The position numbers and the translations under genes were made by a program. Under the pieces are notes generated by a model. It did no database searches. It saw nothing but the letters and a program-made list of their open reading frames with translations, and was not told where the DNA came from. Of a stretch of 64,000 bases of DNA, positions 18,051 to 26,351 are shown in pieces. The stretch's first letter is position 1; the number at the start of each line of letters is the position of its first letter. This stretch comes from Devosia sp. YR412 (GTDB taxonomy: Bacteria > Pseudomonadota > Alphaproteobacteria > Rhizobiales > Devosiaceae), in the NCBI RefSeq assembly GCF_900110945.1, contig NZ_FOFL01000001.1, positions 248,001 to 312,000 of the forward strand, in the 5' to 3' direction.

Positions 18051-20519
18051 CTAGTTGGTCGCGGCTGCCGGCAGGGCATAGGCGATGAAATAGTCGCCGA
18101 TCGGGGTTTCCATGAAGTCATGGCCGCCGGCATTGATGACCACGATCTGGCGGCCCTCGGCCTCATAGGTCATGGGGGTAGCCTGGCCACCGGCCGGCAG
18201 TTCGACCTGCCAGACTTCCTTGCCGGTCTTGATATCAACGGCGCGCAGGATGTCGTCGGTGGCGGCGGCGATGAAGAACAGGCCCGATGCGGTGACCACG
18301 CCGCCACCATTATTGGGCGTGCCGATATCGACCGGCAGCATGGTCGGGATGCCGAAGGGGCCATTCTTGCGGGCGGAGCCGAAGGGGCGATCCCACAGCA
18401 TTTCGCGGGTGTTGAGGTCGATGGCCGCGATTCCGCCATAGGGTGGCTCCTTGCAGAGCAGACCGGTGAAGGGCACGCGCCACCCGGCATTGACGCGAAT
18501 GCCATAGGGCGTTTCGGCCTGCGGGCTGAGCGAGCCATGCGAGCCGCCACCGGCCGCGGAGTCATAGTTGGGATCTGTGATTGGCAGCACGCCTGCAGCG
18601 TCCACCTCTTCACGCGGCACCAACTGGTTGTAATTTGGCATGTTGTTGTAATTGGTGATCATGATGTTGTTGACCGGATCGATGGCCACGCCGCCCCAGT
18701 CGACCCCACCATTATAGCCGGGGAACTGGATCCACGGCGTATCGACGGTCGGCGGGGTATAGACGCCCTCATAGCTGGCCTGGCGGAACTGGATACGGCA
18801 CCACAGCTGGTCGAGCGGGGTGGCGCCCCACATGTCCTTTTCGGTGAGGGTTGGCTTCAGCAGGTTCGGGAAGTCGGTGACATAGGGCTGAGTTGGCGAC
18901 AGGCGCTCGGGTTCGACGCCACCCTGCGGGGCGGGACGCTCCTCGATATTGACCAGGGGCTCGCCGGTTTCGCGGTTGAGGATGTAGAATTGCGCCTGCT
19001 TACTTGGCATGACGATGGCTGGCACCGGGCCTTCAGGGGTGGGGAAATCGACCAGCGTGCCCTGGCCGCCGAGGTCATAGTCCCAGACGTCGTAATGCAC
19101 GGTCTGGTAGGACCAGGCCACGTCGCCGGTTTCGACATCCAGCGCGACGATGGCGGTGGAGAACTGGTTCTCGGCATCGGAGCGGTCGCCGCCCCAATAG
19201 TCGACCGCCGAATTGCCCATAGGAACATAGACCATGCCCAGCTCGTCATCACCCGAGGCGATGGTCCAGCTGTTGGGTGTACCGGGCGTATAGACTTCGC
19301 CTTCCGGCGGCAGGCCAGTCTGGCCAGGACGGCCCATGTCCCAGGCCCAGTTGAGGGCACCGGTAACGGCATTGAAGCCGCGGATGACGCCTGAAGGTGC
19401 TTCGCGGGTCTGGCCGTCGCTGACCTGGCTGCCAACGACGAGCACGTCGCGCACCAGCGTCGGCGGGGAGGTCGGGGCGTAGAAGCCCGGTGCGGTATCG
19501 CCAATGCCTTCGAGCAGGTTGACCACGCCGCCATTGCCGAAATCTGGGCAGAGCTGGCCGGTTTCTGTATCCAGGGCGATCATGCGGGCGTCATGGGTCA
19601 GGTTGACGACGCGGGTGGCACAGAGGCTGCCGGCTGCCGCGGTGGTGTCCTCAAAATAGACCAGGCCGCGACAGGAGGCGTTATAGCCAATGGCATCGGG
19701 CGGGGTCTGGGGATCATAAGTCCAGAATTCGGCACCGGTCGCGGCGTCGAGCGCGGAAATCTTGTTGAGCGCCGAGCAGAGATAGAGGCGATCGCCGACC
19801 TTGACCGGGGTGTTCTGATTGCCGAAGGGCTCGTCATTTTCAGGGAGATCGCCGGTGCGGAATTCCCAGATCTGTTCGAGATTGGCGACGTTCTCGGGGG
19901 TGATCTGCGTCAGGGGCGAATAGCGCGTTGCCTTGTGGTCGCCGCCATAGGCCGGCCAGTCCACGCCGGTTTCAAGCTCGGCATATTCCACGGCCGAGGC
20001 AGGGGCCGTGGGTGCGGCTGTGGTCGGGACGGGTGCCGCGGGCGTTTCCACGACGGGTGGCGTGACTTCCTGGGCGAAGAGCGTGGTTTGGCGCACCGAA
20101 GTCAGAACCATGGCCGAGGCGCCGAGCGACAGCACGCCCACCATTGCAGCGGCCATGGCGCCGCGCGTTAGGCCAAGGCGACCACGCAGCGCTGGAATGG
20201 CGAGCAGCACCAGGACAAGAATGATGGTCGGGGCCACAAGGCGCGGCACCTGGGCCCAGCCATTGAGGCCGGATTCCCAGAGGGCCCAGACCAGGGTGAA
20301 GACGAAGGTCGCGAGATAGACCCAGACGCCGGTAATGGAATGGCGAAGCAGGAAGACCGCGGAGGCAACCAGGCCAAGCCCGGCGAGGGCATAATAGAAC
20401 GAGCCGCCCAGGGTGAGGAGCCAGACGCCGCCTGCCATGATCGGCAAGCCAAACATCATCATCACCATGGCCAGAAGGATCACTGCCCAATATGCAAAAC
20501 CCCGGCTTCGCGTCGCCAT
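18051..20519 (-). CDS. Membrane-bound PQQ-dependent dehydrogenase, glucose/quinate/shikimate family
   Basis: An 822-residue quinoprotein. The start at 20519 follows GAGGAG and begins MATRSRGFAYWAVILLAMVM. Five N-terminal membrane helices (about residues 10-150) anchor it and carry the quinone site. From about residue 195 an eight-bladed propeller begins with WPAYGGDHKATRYSPL, continues with YDVWDYDLGGQGTLVDFP, and ends GGHDFMETPIGDYFIAYALP. It oxidises a sugar or polyol in the periplasm using PQQ and passes electrons to quinone, which would feed the adjacent oxidase. PQQ synthesis genes are not in the window. Glucose versus quinate cannot be settled here. Confidence 0.92.
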   Translation of the reverse strand: MATRSRGFAYWAVILLAMVMMMFGLPIMAGGVWLLTLGGSFYYALAGLGLVASAVFLLRHSITGVWVYLATFVFTLVWALWESGLNGWAQVPRLVAPTIILVLVLLAIPALRGRLGLTRGAMAAAMVGVLSLGASAMVLTSVRQTTLFAQEVTPPVVETPAAPVPTTAAPTAPASAVEYAELETGVDWPAYGGDHKATRYSPLTQITPENVANLEQIWEFRTGDLPENDEPFGNQNTPVKVGDRLYLCSALNKISALDAATGAEFWTYDPQTPPDAIGYNASCRGLVYFEDTTAAAGSLCATRVVNLTHDARMIALDTETGQLCPDFGNGGVVNLLEGIGDTAPGFYAPTSPPTLVRDVLVVGSQVSDGQTREAPSGVIRGFNAVTGALNWAWDMGRPGQTGLPPEGEVYTPGTPNSWTIASGDDELGMVYVPMGNSAVDYWGGDRSDAENQFSTAIVALDVETGDVAWSYQTVHYDVWDYDLGGQGTLVDFPTPEGPVPAIVMPSKQAQFYILNRETGEPLVNIEERPAPQGGVEPERLSPTQPYVTDFPNLLKPTLTEKDMWGATPLDQLWCRIQFRQASYEGVYTPPTVDTPWIQFPGYNGGVDWGGVAIDPVNNIMITNYNNMPNYNQLVPREEVDAAGVLPITDPNYDSAAGGGSHGSLSPQAETPYGIRVNAGWRVPFTGLLCKEPPYGGIAAIDLNTREMLWDRPFGSARKNGPFGIPTMLPVDIGTPNNGGGVVTASGLFFIAAATDDILRAVDIKTGKEVWQVELPAGGQATPMTYEAEGRQIVVINAGGHDFMETPIGDYFIAYALPAAATN

Positions 20520-20878
20520 GCGCAGAACTCCTCTGAAATCCGTATCAGAAACGCAACGACGCAAAGCCGCCACGGTTCCGACATGATTGAGGAGGCGGGC
20601 GAATTGGGGAGTGGCGAGCTGGGGAGGCGGTTCCAGAGTGTCTGCTTGCCTCAGCGGAATACCCAAGAGCCGCCCGTCCGCTTCCCACCCTATTTCCGAT
20701 ATCGCAGCGATCTTCATGAAGGCGCCCGTGTATCTCAGAGAATGTTCTCGCTCAGCGCCCTTTCTCTCCGCCATAAACTCCCGTTCAAACTGCCAACAGA
20801 CGATCGCCGGCTCGCTCACCACAGCGCCATTTGGCTCATCGTCGCCAAAGTGTCATTTCGGCGCACTAATGCGAGCCG
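20520..20878. other. Intergenic region between the PQQ dehydrogenase and the decayed ugp-like genes
   Basis: The 359 bases contain the PQQ-dehydrogenase ribosome-binding site and presumably its promoter. Open frames exist on both strands but none has family resemblance, a good start or typical codon pattern. I see nothing else that can be supported. Confidence 0.5.
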
Positions 20879-21018
20879 ATGACCACGATCTCACTCAATC
20901 CCATCGGCAGCGCTACTGTGCGCGAGCCTGGCGTGCCGCTGTCCAATCTCGACGCAAGACCCGCGGGCACCTGTTCGACCCTGCCAGCGACCCCGCCATC
21001 CCCCATTCTTTCAAATAG
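20879..21018 (+). pseudogene. Decayed UgpC/MalK-type ABC ATPase remnant
   Basis: Only about 140 bases remain, but three landmarks of a UgpC-type ATPase occur in the right order: an N-terminus MTTISLN, then ATVREPGV and PLSNLDA (the normal order is IVREP...DEPLSNLDAK), and, after a frame change, a C-terminal tail GHLFDPASDPAIPHSFK ending in TAG at 21018. The nucleotide-binding core is gone, so at least two internal deletions have occurred. The next gene is a glycerophosphodiesterase, the usual partner (ugpQ) of a ugp operon, which supports this reading. Confidence 0.6.
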
Positions 21019-21025
21019 CAGATCC

Positions 21026-21940
21026 ATGAATTACAAAGACTTCATGGCCAGTCCCAAGCGGGACTGCGCCATCATCGTGCATCGGGGCATCTGGCGCGAC
21101 GCACCGGAGAACAGTCTCCTCGCCATCGAGCGCGCCATCGCGGGCGGCTTTGACGTGGTCGAGATCGACATCCGCAAAAGCGCCGACGGCGAGTTCGTCC
21201 TGCTGCACGACGATACGCTCAAGCGCATGGCCGGCCTTGCCGCGGCGCCAGAGCAGATGAGCGCGGCCGAACTGGCGCAAGTGCCGCTGCGCAATCGCAA
21301 TGGCGCGCCGAGAATGGCCTGACCGAGCAATATGTCCCGACCCTGCGTCAGGTCTTCGCGCTGACCCGCGGCCGCATCTTCATCCATCTCGACATCAAGG
21401 ATCGCACCGTCATTCCCGATGTCATCGCTTTTGCCAAGGCCATGGGCGTCGCAGACGAGATCGACGTCGGGAGCCCGCTGCGGGATCACGACGACTTCAT
21501 CTGGATCAGCCGCGCCATCATGGCCGAGGATGTCGCTTTCATCGCCAAGACCCGGCTCAATGTGCCCGGCGCGTCCATGCAGACCGAACTGCTTTTCTGC
21601 CTCAAGCCGCTGGTCTGCGAGATTTATTTCGACCATCTCGATCAGGTGGCGCGACGGCATCGACGAGACACTGTCGGTGCTCTCGGCCCTCAAGCCCTTC
21701 ATGAGCGAAATCCGCTTCGACGCGCTTGAAACCATTGCTGACAATCGCGCACGCTTCGAGGCCACCGGCATGGCTTTGTGGAAAAACACGCTGGACCAGG
21801 CCAATAGTGGCAGCTGGACCGATAAGGCGGCCCTCGCCGACCCCGACAGCATCTGGGGCCGCTTGATCCATGCCGGCATCAGCGCCATCCAGACCGACCA
21901 GCCCGAGGCCCTCAAGGCTTATCTTCAAGGACGCCAGTGA
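21026..21940 (+). pseudogene. Glycerophosphodiester phosphodiesterase, frameshifted twice (UgpQ-like)
   Basis: The GDPD family begins clearly after the ATG at 21026: IIVHRGIWRDAPENSLLAIE (catalytic His-Arg), GGFDVVEIDIRKSADGEFVL and LLHDDTLKRM with the metal-binding Glu, Asp and second His. Near 21303 the frame runs into a stop, while the neighbouring frame continues ENGLTEQYVPTLRQVFALTR and IFIHLDIKD. Near 21648 it returns to the first frame with WRDGIDETLSVLSALK and ends QPEALKAYLQGRQ. One missing and one extra base explain both shifts. It is a recent pseudogene or two sequencing errors. It overlaps the next gene's start. Confidence 0.85.
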
Positions 21941-22767
21941 TGCAGCACATTTCCGATCAGCTTCTCGCCGCCCTGATGGACGACATGCGCGACACGGCGC
22001 AGGCGGAAATCCTGCCGCGTTTTCGCGCCATCACGGCCGATGCCATCCGCGCCAAGACGGCGCCCGATGATATCGTCACCGATGCCGATATCGGTGCCGA
22101 GAAAATGCTGAGCGAAAAGCTGGCCGCACGGCTGCCGGGCATAGTCATCGTCGGCGAGGAGGCCGTGTCGGAAGACCAGACCATTCTCGAGCGCATCGGC
22201 AGCTCGGATCTGGTGGCCATCATTGATCCCGTCGATGGCACCTGGAATTTCGCCCATGGCGTGCCGCTGTTCGGCTCGATCCTCGCCATTGTCGCAAACG
22301 GCCAGACCATCGCCGGGCTGATCCATTATCCGGTGACTGGCAACTTCATCGTCGCCCGTCCGGGGCAGGGCGCCTGGCATGTCGCGTCGGATGGACAGCA
22401 GACGCGCCTCTCGGTTGCGGCTCCGACACCGATCGATGAAATGCACGGTTTTGTGCCGCTGCATATGTATGCCACGGATCTGCAGGCCGAACTCGCGCCC
22501 CGCCTGTTGCGCTTTTCGCGCACCACCACCTGGCGCTGCTCGGCCTTCGAATATCGCATGCTGGCCACCGGCGCGATGAGCTTCTGCTTCAATGCCGGCC
22601 TGTCACCCTGGGACCATGCGGCTGGCACCCTGATCCACACGGAAGCGGGTGGCTATAGCGCCCTGGTCACCGGGGAAACCTATGTGCCGACAATGACCCA
22701 TGGCCATCTGCTGTCGGCGCCCGACGCCGAGAGCTGGGAAGCCATTCGGGCGGGTTTGCTGGACTAA
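21940..22767 (+). CDS. Inositol monophosphatase family protein
   Basis: A 275-residue Mg-dependent sugar-phosphatase of the IMPase/FBPase/CysQ fold. Metal-site motifs are intact: GEEAVSEDQTI (Glu), DPVDGTWNFAHG (Asp-x-x-Asp-Gly-Thr) and WDHAAGTLIHTEAGG. The ATG at 21940 is embedded in TGATG with the phosphodiesterase stop, so translation is coupled. With the GDPD and the lost ABC ATPase it fits a glycerol-phosphate or inositol-phosphate scavenging locus. The exact substrate (inositol-P, fructose-bisphosphate, PAP or glycerol-P) is not determinable. Confidence 0.9.
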   Translation: MQHISDQLLAALMDDMRDTAQAEILPRFRAITADAIRAKTAPDDIVTDADIGAEKMLSEKLAARLPGIVIVGEEAVSEDQTILERIGSSDLVAIIDPVDGTWNFAHGVPLFGSILAIVANGQTIAGLIHYPVTGNFIVARPGQGAWHVASDGQQTRLSVAAPTPIDEMHGFVPLHMYATDLQAELAPRLLRFSRTTTWRCSAFEYRMLATGAMSFCFNAGLSPWDHAAGTLIHTEAGGYSALVTGETYVPTMTHGHLLSAPDAESWEAIRAGLLD

Positions 22768-22777
22768 CCTTGCCTGC

Positions 22778-23617
22778 CTAAAGCGCTGACCGCAGACGCG
22801 AAAGACGCTTCAGCGATGTGGTTGTCCTGCTGCCGCCCAATAGCGACAGGGCAACCACCAGCGTCTCCAGCCAGACCATCGTGCTGCCATGCAGTGCCAT
22901 GCCGCGCGCTTCGCCGCGGGGCACGGCAATCACCGCATCGACCTGCCGCGCCAGCTTGCCGGTGGCATTGTCGGTGACCAGCAGCACGGGAATGCCCAGC
23001 CCCGCCGCCTCGGCGACGACCAGCTCGATTTCGGCATAGGGGCGGCCATAGGAAAAGGCCAGCATGGCGTCGCCCTGGCGCAGGCCGAGCAGCCCGTCGG
23101 CCAGGCCGCGGCCGGTGGCGTCGAGCTGCCACACCTCCCGACCATGCCGCAGCAGCAGATGCGCCATATAGCCGGTGAGATGCGCTGTCGGCCCAATCCC
23201 GAACAGCCCGATGCGCCGCGCGCCATGCAATATGCCGGCCGCCGACATCAGGCTCTCGAGCTGCGCTTCGCCCTGCAGTTCGGCCACCTGGCTGTGCTGC
23301 AGCAGCAGCGTCTGCGCCGCCGCACGCCGCGCATCGGCATTGGCCGATTTCATCGTCCGGTCAAAGGCTTCCGCCGGCGTCACTTCGGCCATCTGGTCGG
23401 CGAGGCTCCGTTTCAGCTCCGGCAGGCCGGCATAGCCCAGCGCCTTGGCGGTGCGGATCACCGACGCATCCGAGGTGTTGATGGTCCGCGCCAATTCGCT
23501 CGCCGAGCGCGACATCACCTCGGCCCGGTTCTGGTCGAAATACAGCGCCACCCGCCGCATCGTCGCCGGCAGGCTGGCCATGCTGGACTGCATGCGCGTG
23601 GAAAAGTCGTCGGACAT
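22778..23617 (-). CDS. MurR/RpiR family transcriptional regulator
   Basis: A 279-residue regulator beginning MSDDFSTRMQSSMASL at 23617. The RpiR helix-turn-helix covers about residues 15-75 (MRRVALYFDQNRAEVMSRSA, TSDASVIRTAKALGYAGLPE). The SIS domain follows, with ARRIGLFGIGPTAHLTGYMA and DAMLAFSYGRPYAEIELVV, where the usual SxSG serines are replaced by SYGRP, so the sugar-phosphate site may differ. It is convergent with the IMPase gene and divergent from fetA, with a perfect inverted repeat between the two starts. Confidence 0.88.
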   Translation of the reverse strand: MSDDFSTRMQSSMASLPATMRRVALYFDQNRAEVMSRSASELARTINTSDASVIRTAKALGYAGLPELKRSLADQMAEVTPAEAFDRTMKSANADARRAAAQTLLLQHSQVAELQGEAQLESLMSAAGILHGARRIGLFGIGPTAHLTGYMAHLLLRHGREVWQLDATGRGLADGLLGLRQGDAMLAFSYGRPYAEIELVVAEAAGLGIPVLLVTDNATGKLARQVDAVIAVPRGEARGMALHGSTMVWLETLVVALSLLGGSRTTTSLKRLSRLRSAL

Positions 23618-23633
23618 GACGTGAATCTCAACT

Positions 23634-23661
23634 TGGTAGCAAATACTACGACTTGCTACCA
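23634..23661. promoter_or_regulatory. Perfect 9-bp inverted repeat between rpiR and fetA
   Basis: TGGTAGCAA (23634-23642) and TTGCTACCA (23653-23661) are exact inverted copies with a 10-base spacer, so arm centres are 19 bases apart, about two helical turns. It lies 17 bases from the RpiR start, a normal place for an autoregulatory operator. Control of the divergent fetA is possible. Confidence 0.6.
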
Positions 23662-23681
23662 TGCGAGGTCAATGTGATGCC

Positions 23682-24275
23682 ATGGCCATGGGTAATCATC
23701 TGGTGGCTACAGGCCTCGCGGGCCATGCCGTCGGTCCGATCGACTTCACGGTCGAGGGCGGGCAATGCCTTGCCGTCACCGGTAAGTCCGGCAGCGGCAA
23801 GAGCCTGCTGCTGCGCATGGTCGCCGACCTCATGCCGCATCAGGGCAGCTGCAGCCTCGATGGCGCTTTGGCCAGCGCCATGCCGGCTCCGCAATGGCGC
23901 CAACTGGTCCGCTATGTCGCAGCCGAGCCGGGCTGGTGGACCCATATGGTGGAAGACCACTTCAGCGATCCCGCGTTTTTCGCCGCCCAAGCCAAGCAGC
24001 TGGGTCTGGCGAGCAGTCTCGGCCGCGCCGCGCCCGAGCGCCTGTCGACCGGCGAGCGGCAGCGTGCCGCCATCCTGCGGGCCATCGAACACCAGCCCAA
24101 AGTGCTGTTGCTGGACGAGCCGAGTTCGGCCCTCGACGAGGCCAGCACGCTCAAGCTCGAGGCACTGATCCGCGCGCTGATGCAGGAGGGATTGGCGGTG
24201 ATCCTGGTGTCGCACAATCCTGACCAGGTTGCCCGACTGGCGACAAAGCGGTTAACCATCGGTGAAACGCCGTGA
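23682..24275 (+). CDS. fetA: ABC transporter ATP-binding protein, FetA (YbbL) type
   Basis: A 197-residue ATPase. Walker A GKSGSGKSLLLR, signature LSTGERQRAAILRAI, Walker B VLLLDEPSSALDE, and the switch His in LVSHNPDQ are all present. FetA/FetB pairs export iron in E. coli, which raises oxidative-stress resistance. Several ATGs occur at the 5' end; I choose 23682 (MAMGNHLVATGLAG) with GAGG upstream, while 23661 is possible but falls in the inverted repeat. The stop overlaps the fetB start. Confidence 0.85.
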   Translation: MAMGNHLVATGLAGHAVGPIDFTVEGGQCLAVTGKSGSGKSLLLRMVADLMPHQGSCSLDGALASAMPAPQWRQLVRYVAAEPGWWTHMVEDHFSDPAFFAAQAKQLGLASSLGRAAPERLSTGERQRAAILRAIEHQPKVLLLDEPSSALDEASTLKLEALIRALMQEGLAVILVSHNPDQVARLATKRLTIGETP

Positions 24276-25072
24276 GCGGCCTGACCTTCAGCACAATCGA
24301 GCTTTTGCTGGCCAGCGGCTTGATCCTTGCCAGTGCCGGCCTGTCGCTGCTGCTCAGCCTTGGCATTCATCGCGCCCTGCTGGTCGCCGGCCTGCGTATG
24401 TCCGTGCAACTGCTGCTGGTCGGGCTGGTTCTGCGCTTTATTTTCGAGAGCGGCAGCCCTTGGCTGACCCTGGCTCTGTTGGTCGTCATGCTGACCGCCG
24501 CCTCCTATGAGGTTGGTGCGCGCCAGAAATTCCGGCTGAGCGGTGGCTGGCACTTTGCCCTCAGCGGCGCCGCCGTCAGCACCGCTACCATCGTCGTCGC
24601 CGCCTTCGCGCTCTCGACCCTCGCCTCCACCGCCGACTGGACCGCGCCCCGCGTGGTCATTCCGATTGCCGGCATCGTGCTCGGCACGGCGATGAGCGCC
24701 ACCAGCGTTGCCCTCAACGCCCTGCTCGACGGCATCGTTGCAGCACGCAATGGCATCGAGGCACAGTTAGCGCTTGGTCACAGCCGCAGCGAGGCATTGC
24801 GACCCATGCTGCGCAAGGCGATCCACGCCGGCTCCATCCCCGTCATCAACCAGATGGCCGGCGCTGGCATCATCACCTTGCCCGGCATCATGAGCGGCCA
24901 GATCCTTGCCGGCCAGGACCCGCTGATCGCCGCCCAGTCGCAGATTTACCTGATGTTCCTGCTCAGCGGCGCCGCCATCGCCAGCATCGTCATCGCCATC
25001 TATATCGCCATGCTGCGCCTGACCGACGACCGTCACCGCCTGCGCCTCGACCGCCTGAAAGCCCATCCATGA
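24272..25072 (+). CDS. fetB: Iron export permease FetB (YbbM, UPF0014 family)
   Basis: A 266-residue membrane protein with about seven helices. GLRMSVQLLLVGLVLRFIF and the central PIAGIVLGTAMSATSVALN are UPF0014 signatures, as are ALGHSRSEALRPMLRKAIHA and LPGIMSGQILAGQDPLIAA. The GTG start overlaps the fetA stop (GTGA). Together with FetA it forms a putative iron exporter, placed here right next to siderophore-uptake genes. Confidence 0.9.
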   Translation: MSGLTFSTIELLLASGLILASAGLSLLLSLGIHRALLVAGLRMSVQLLLVGLVLRFIFESGSPWLTLALLVVMLTAASYEVGARQKFRLSGGWHFALSGAAVSTATIVVAAFALSTLASTADWTAPRVVIPIAGIVLGTAMSATSVALNALLDGIVAARNGIEAQLALGHSRSEALRPMLRKAIHAGSIPVINQMAGAGIITLPGIMSGQILAGQDPLIAAQSQIYLMFLLSGAAIASIVIAIYIAMLRLTDDRHRLRLDRLKAHP

Positions 25073-25152
25073 GGGGCCGGATTTCTCGCCCCGTTTTTCA
25101 GCCTTGAGAGCGTCCCTGGGGAACAGATCGCGCCAGCAGCGCCGCCTCGATA

Positions 25153-25377
25153 TCATCGAGCCGGATCGGGATAACCATTGATCGTCGTGCCGACCGGCAC
25201 AAAGCCCAGCGTGATGGCCTGATCGAGCTGGCCCGTCGCCAGTACCACGACGCGCTGGGGCGCATGGTCGACCGGCATGACGCCACGGAAATGGGCGACA
25301 TCACGCGGGTAGATACCATCGGCGGCAGCACTGCCTTTGCCCTCGGGCAGGCTTCGGGAGGCGACGAAGGGCGATGA
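25153..25377 (-). pseudogene. N-terminal remnant of a third siderophore-type binding protein
   Basis: Directly after the stop of the next binding-protein gene the minus strand reads LPEGKGSAAADGIYPRDVAH, FRGVMPVDHAPQRVVVLATG and QLDQAITLGFVPVGTTING, then TGA at 25153-25155. This lines up closely with the mature N-termini of the two neighbouring binding proteins (GKGSAAADGQFPRDVLH and GTGSDAADGVFPRTVKH). There is no start codon or signal peptide, and about 240 C-terminal residues are missing. It is the stump of a tandem duplicate. Confidence 0.75.
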
Positions 25378-26283
25378 CTAGTCCTGTTCCGACAGAATGG
25401 CGCTGAGCTGGTCGAGCACGATGCGCGCAGCCGTGGGGCCGGCATTGTTGAAGAATGGTTGGTAGTCGACCTCGATGGCACGGCCGGCGCGAACGGCTGG
25501 CAGGTCATCCCAGCCCGGCATGGCCTTGATCGTCGCGACACCGGCGCCCTGGCCGCCATAGATGACCCAGTCGGCATCGACATCGGCGATCGCCGTGGCT
25601 TCGATCTTGCGCGAGGTCGCGACAAAACTCTGTGCCTCCGGCCGTGCCAGTCCCAGATCGTCGGCAATGCTGCCGGCAAAGGACTGCTTGCCCATGATGG
25701 TCAGGCGGTGCCCATTGGACTGCACGAAGGATACCGTGCCGCGGGTCAGGTTCGCCGCTGCCGCTGCCGCATGGAAGCTATCGAGTAAGGCCTGTGCGAC
25801 AGCCACCCGGCCGACGGCATGGGCCAGCAGCAGGAAGTCGACCTTCCAGTTGAAGCCCTTGCCGCGCGTCACCAGCACCGGCGCAACTACGCTGAGGGCT
25901 GCGCGGCTGTCCTCGTTCTTGCCTGCCTCGTTCATGCAGATCAGGTCTGGCTTGAGCCGTGCAAACGCCGCCACGTCAGGCGCCTTGCGATCGCCGAGAT
26001 CGACCATGCCGCCGAGCTGGCGAGCGAACTGCGGATAGTAGTGGGACAGATAGGGCTCGAACACACCGGTGCCATGGCCCTGCGTCGCGCCAACCGGCAC
26101 CAGGCCCAGCGTCGTTGCCGCATCGGCCTGTCCGGTGGAAATCACCGCCAGACGCTGTGGCGCTGCCTTGAGCGTCAGCGCGCCGCGCTCATGCAGCACG
26201 TCGCGGGGAAACTGGCCATCGGCCGCAGCACTGCCCTTGCCGTCGAGGTCGAGCGGCGCCAGTTCGGATGGAATCTTGATCAT
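25378..26283 (-). CDS. Iron-siderophore ABC substrate-binding protein without signal peptide
   Basis: A 301-residue FepB/FecB-family protein beginning MIKIPSELAPLDLDGKGSAA at 26283; the extension to 26328 does not supply a signal sequence either. The fold signatures are present: QRLAVISTGQADAATTLGLV, VAAFARLKPDLICMNEAG and QPFFNNAGPTAARIVLDQL. About half the residues match the exported paralogue at 26352. Without a signal the product should stay in the cytoplasm, so this is either a non-functional duplicate on its way to decay or a protein with a new role. The codon pattern remains good. Confidence 0.8.
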   Translation of the reverse strand: MIKIPSELAPLDLDGKGSAAADGQFPRDVLHERGALTLKAAPQRLAVISTGQADAATTLGLVPVGATQGHGTGVFEPYLSHYYPQFARQLGGMVDLGDRKAPDVAAFARLKPDLICMNEAGKNEDSRAALSVVAPVLVTRGKGFNWKVDFLLLAHAVGRVAVAQALLDSFHAAAAAANLTRGTVSFVQSNGHRLTIMGKQSFAGSIADDLGLARPEAQSFVATSRKIEATAIADVDADWVIYGGQGAGVATIKAMPGWDDLPAVRAGRAIEVDYQPFFNNAGPTAARIVLDQLSAILSEQD

Positions 26284-26305
26284 GAGTGCAGTCCTCAAAA
26301 TGCAA

Positions 26306-26326
26306 GCAGGGGCCGAGGGCCCCTGC
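26306..26326 (-). terminator. Hairpin between the two binding-protein genes
   Basis: A perfect 9-bp stem GCAGGGGCC/GGCCCCTGC with a 3-base loop lies between the stop of the upstream gene (26352) and the start at 26283. It has no T-run, so it may act as a 3' mRNA stabiliser or partial terminator that reduces the downstream paralogue. Confidence 0.5.
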
Positions 26327-26351
26327 ATGGTCTATTGGCTGTGCGCCTTGG

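Noticed and set aside
20587..20878. Small open frames in the gap before the ugpC remnant
   Set aside because: No motif, no good start and overlapping frames on both strands. Only the last part (from 20879) aligns with a known family.
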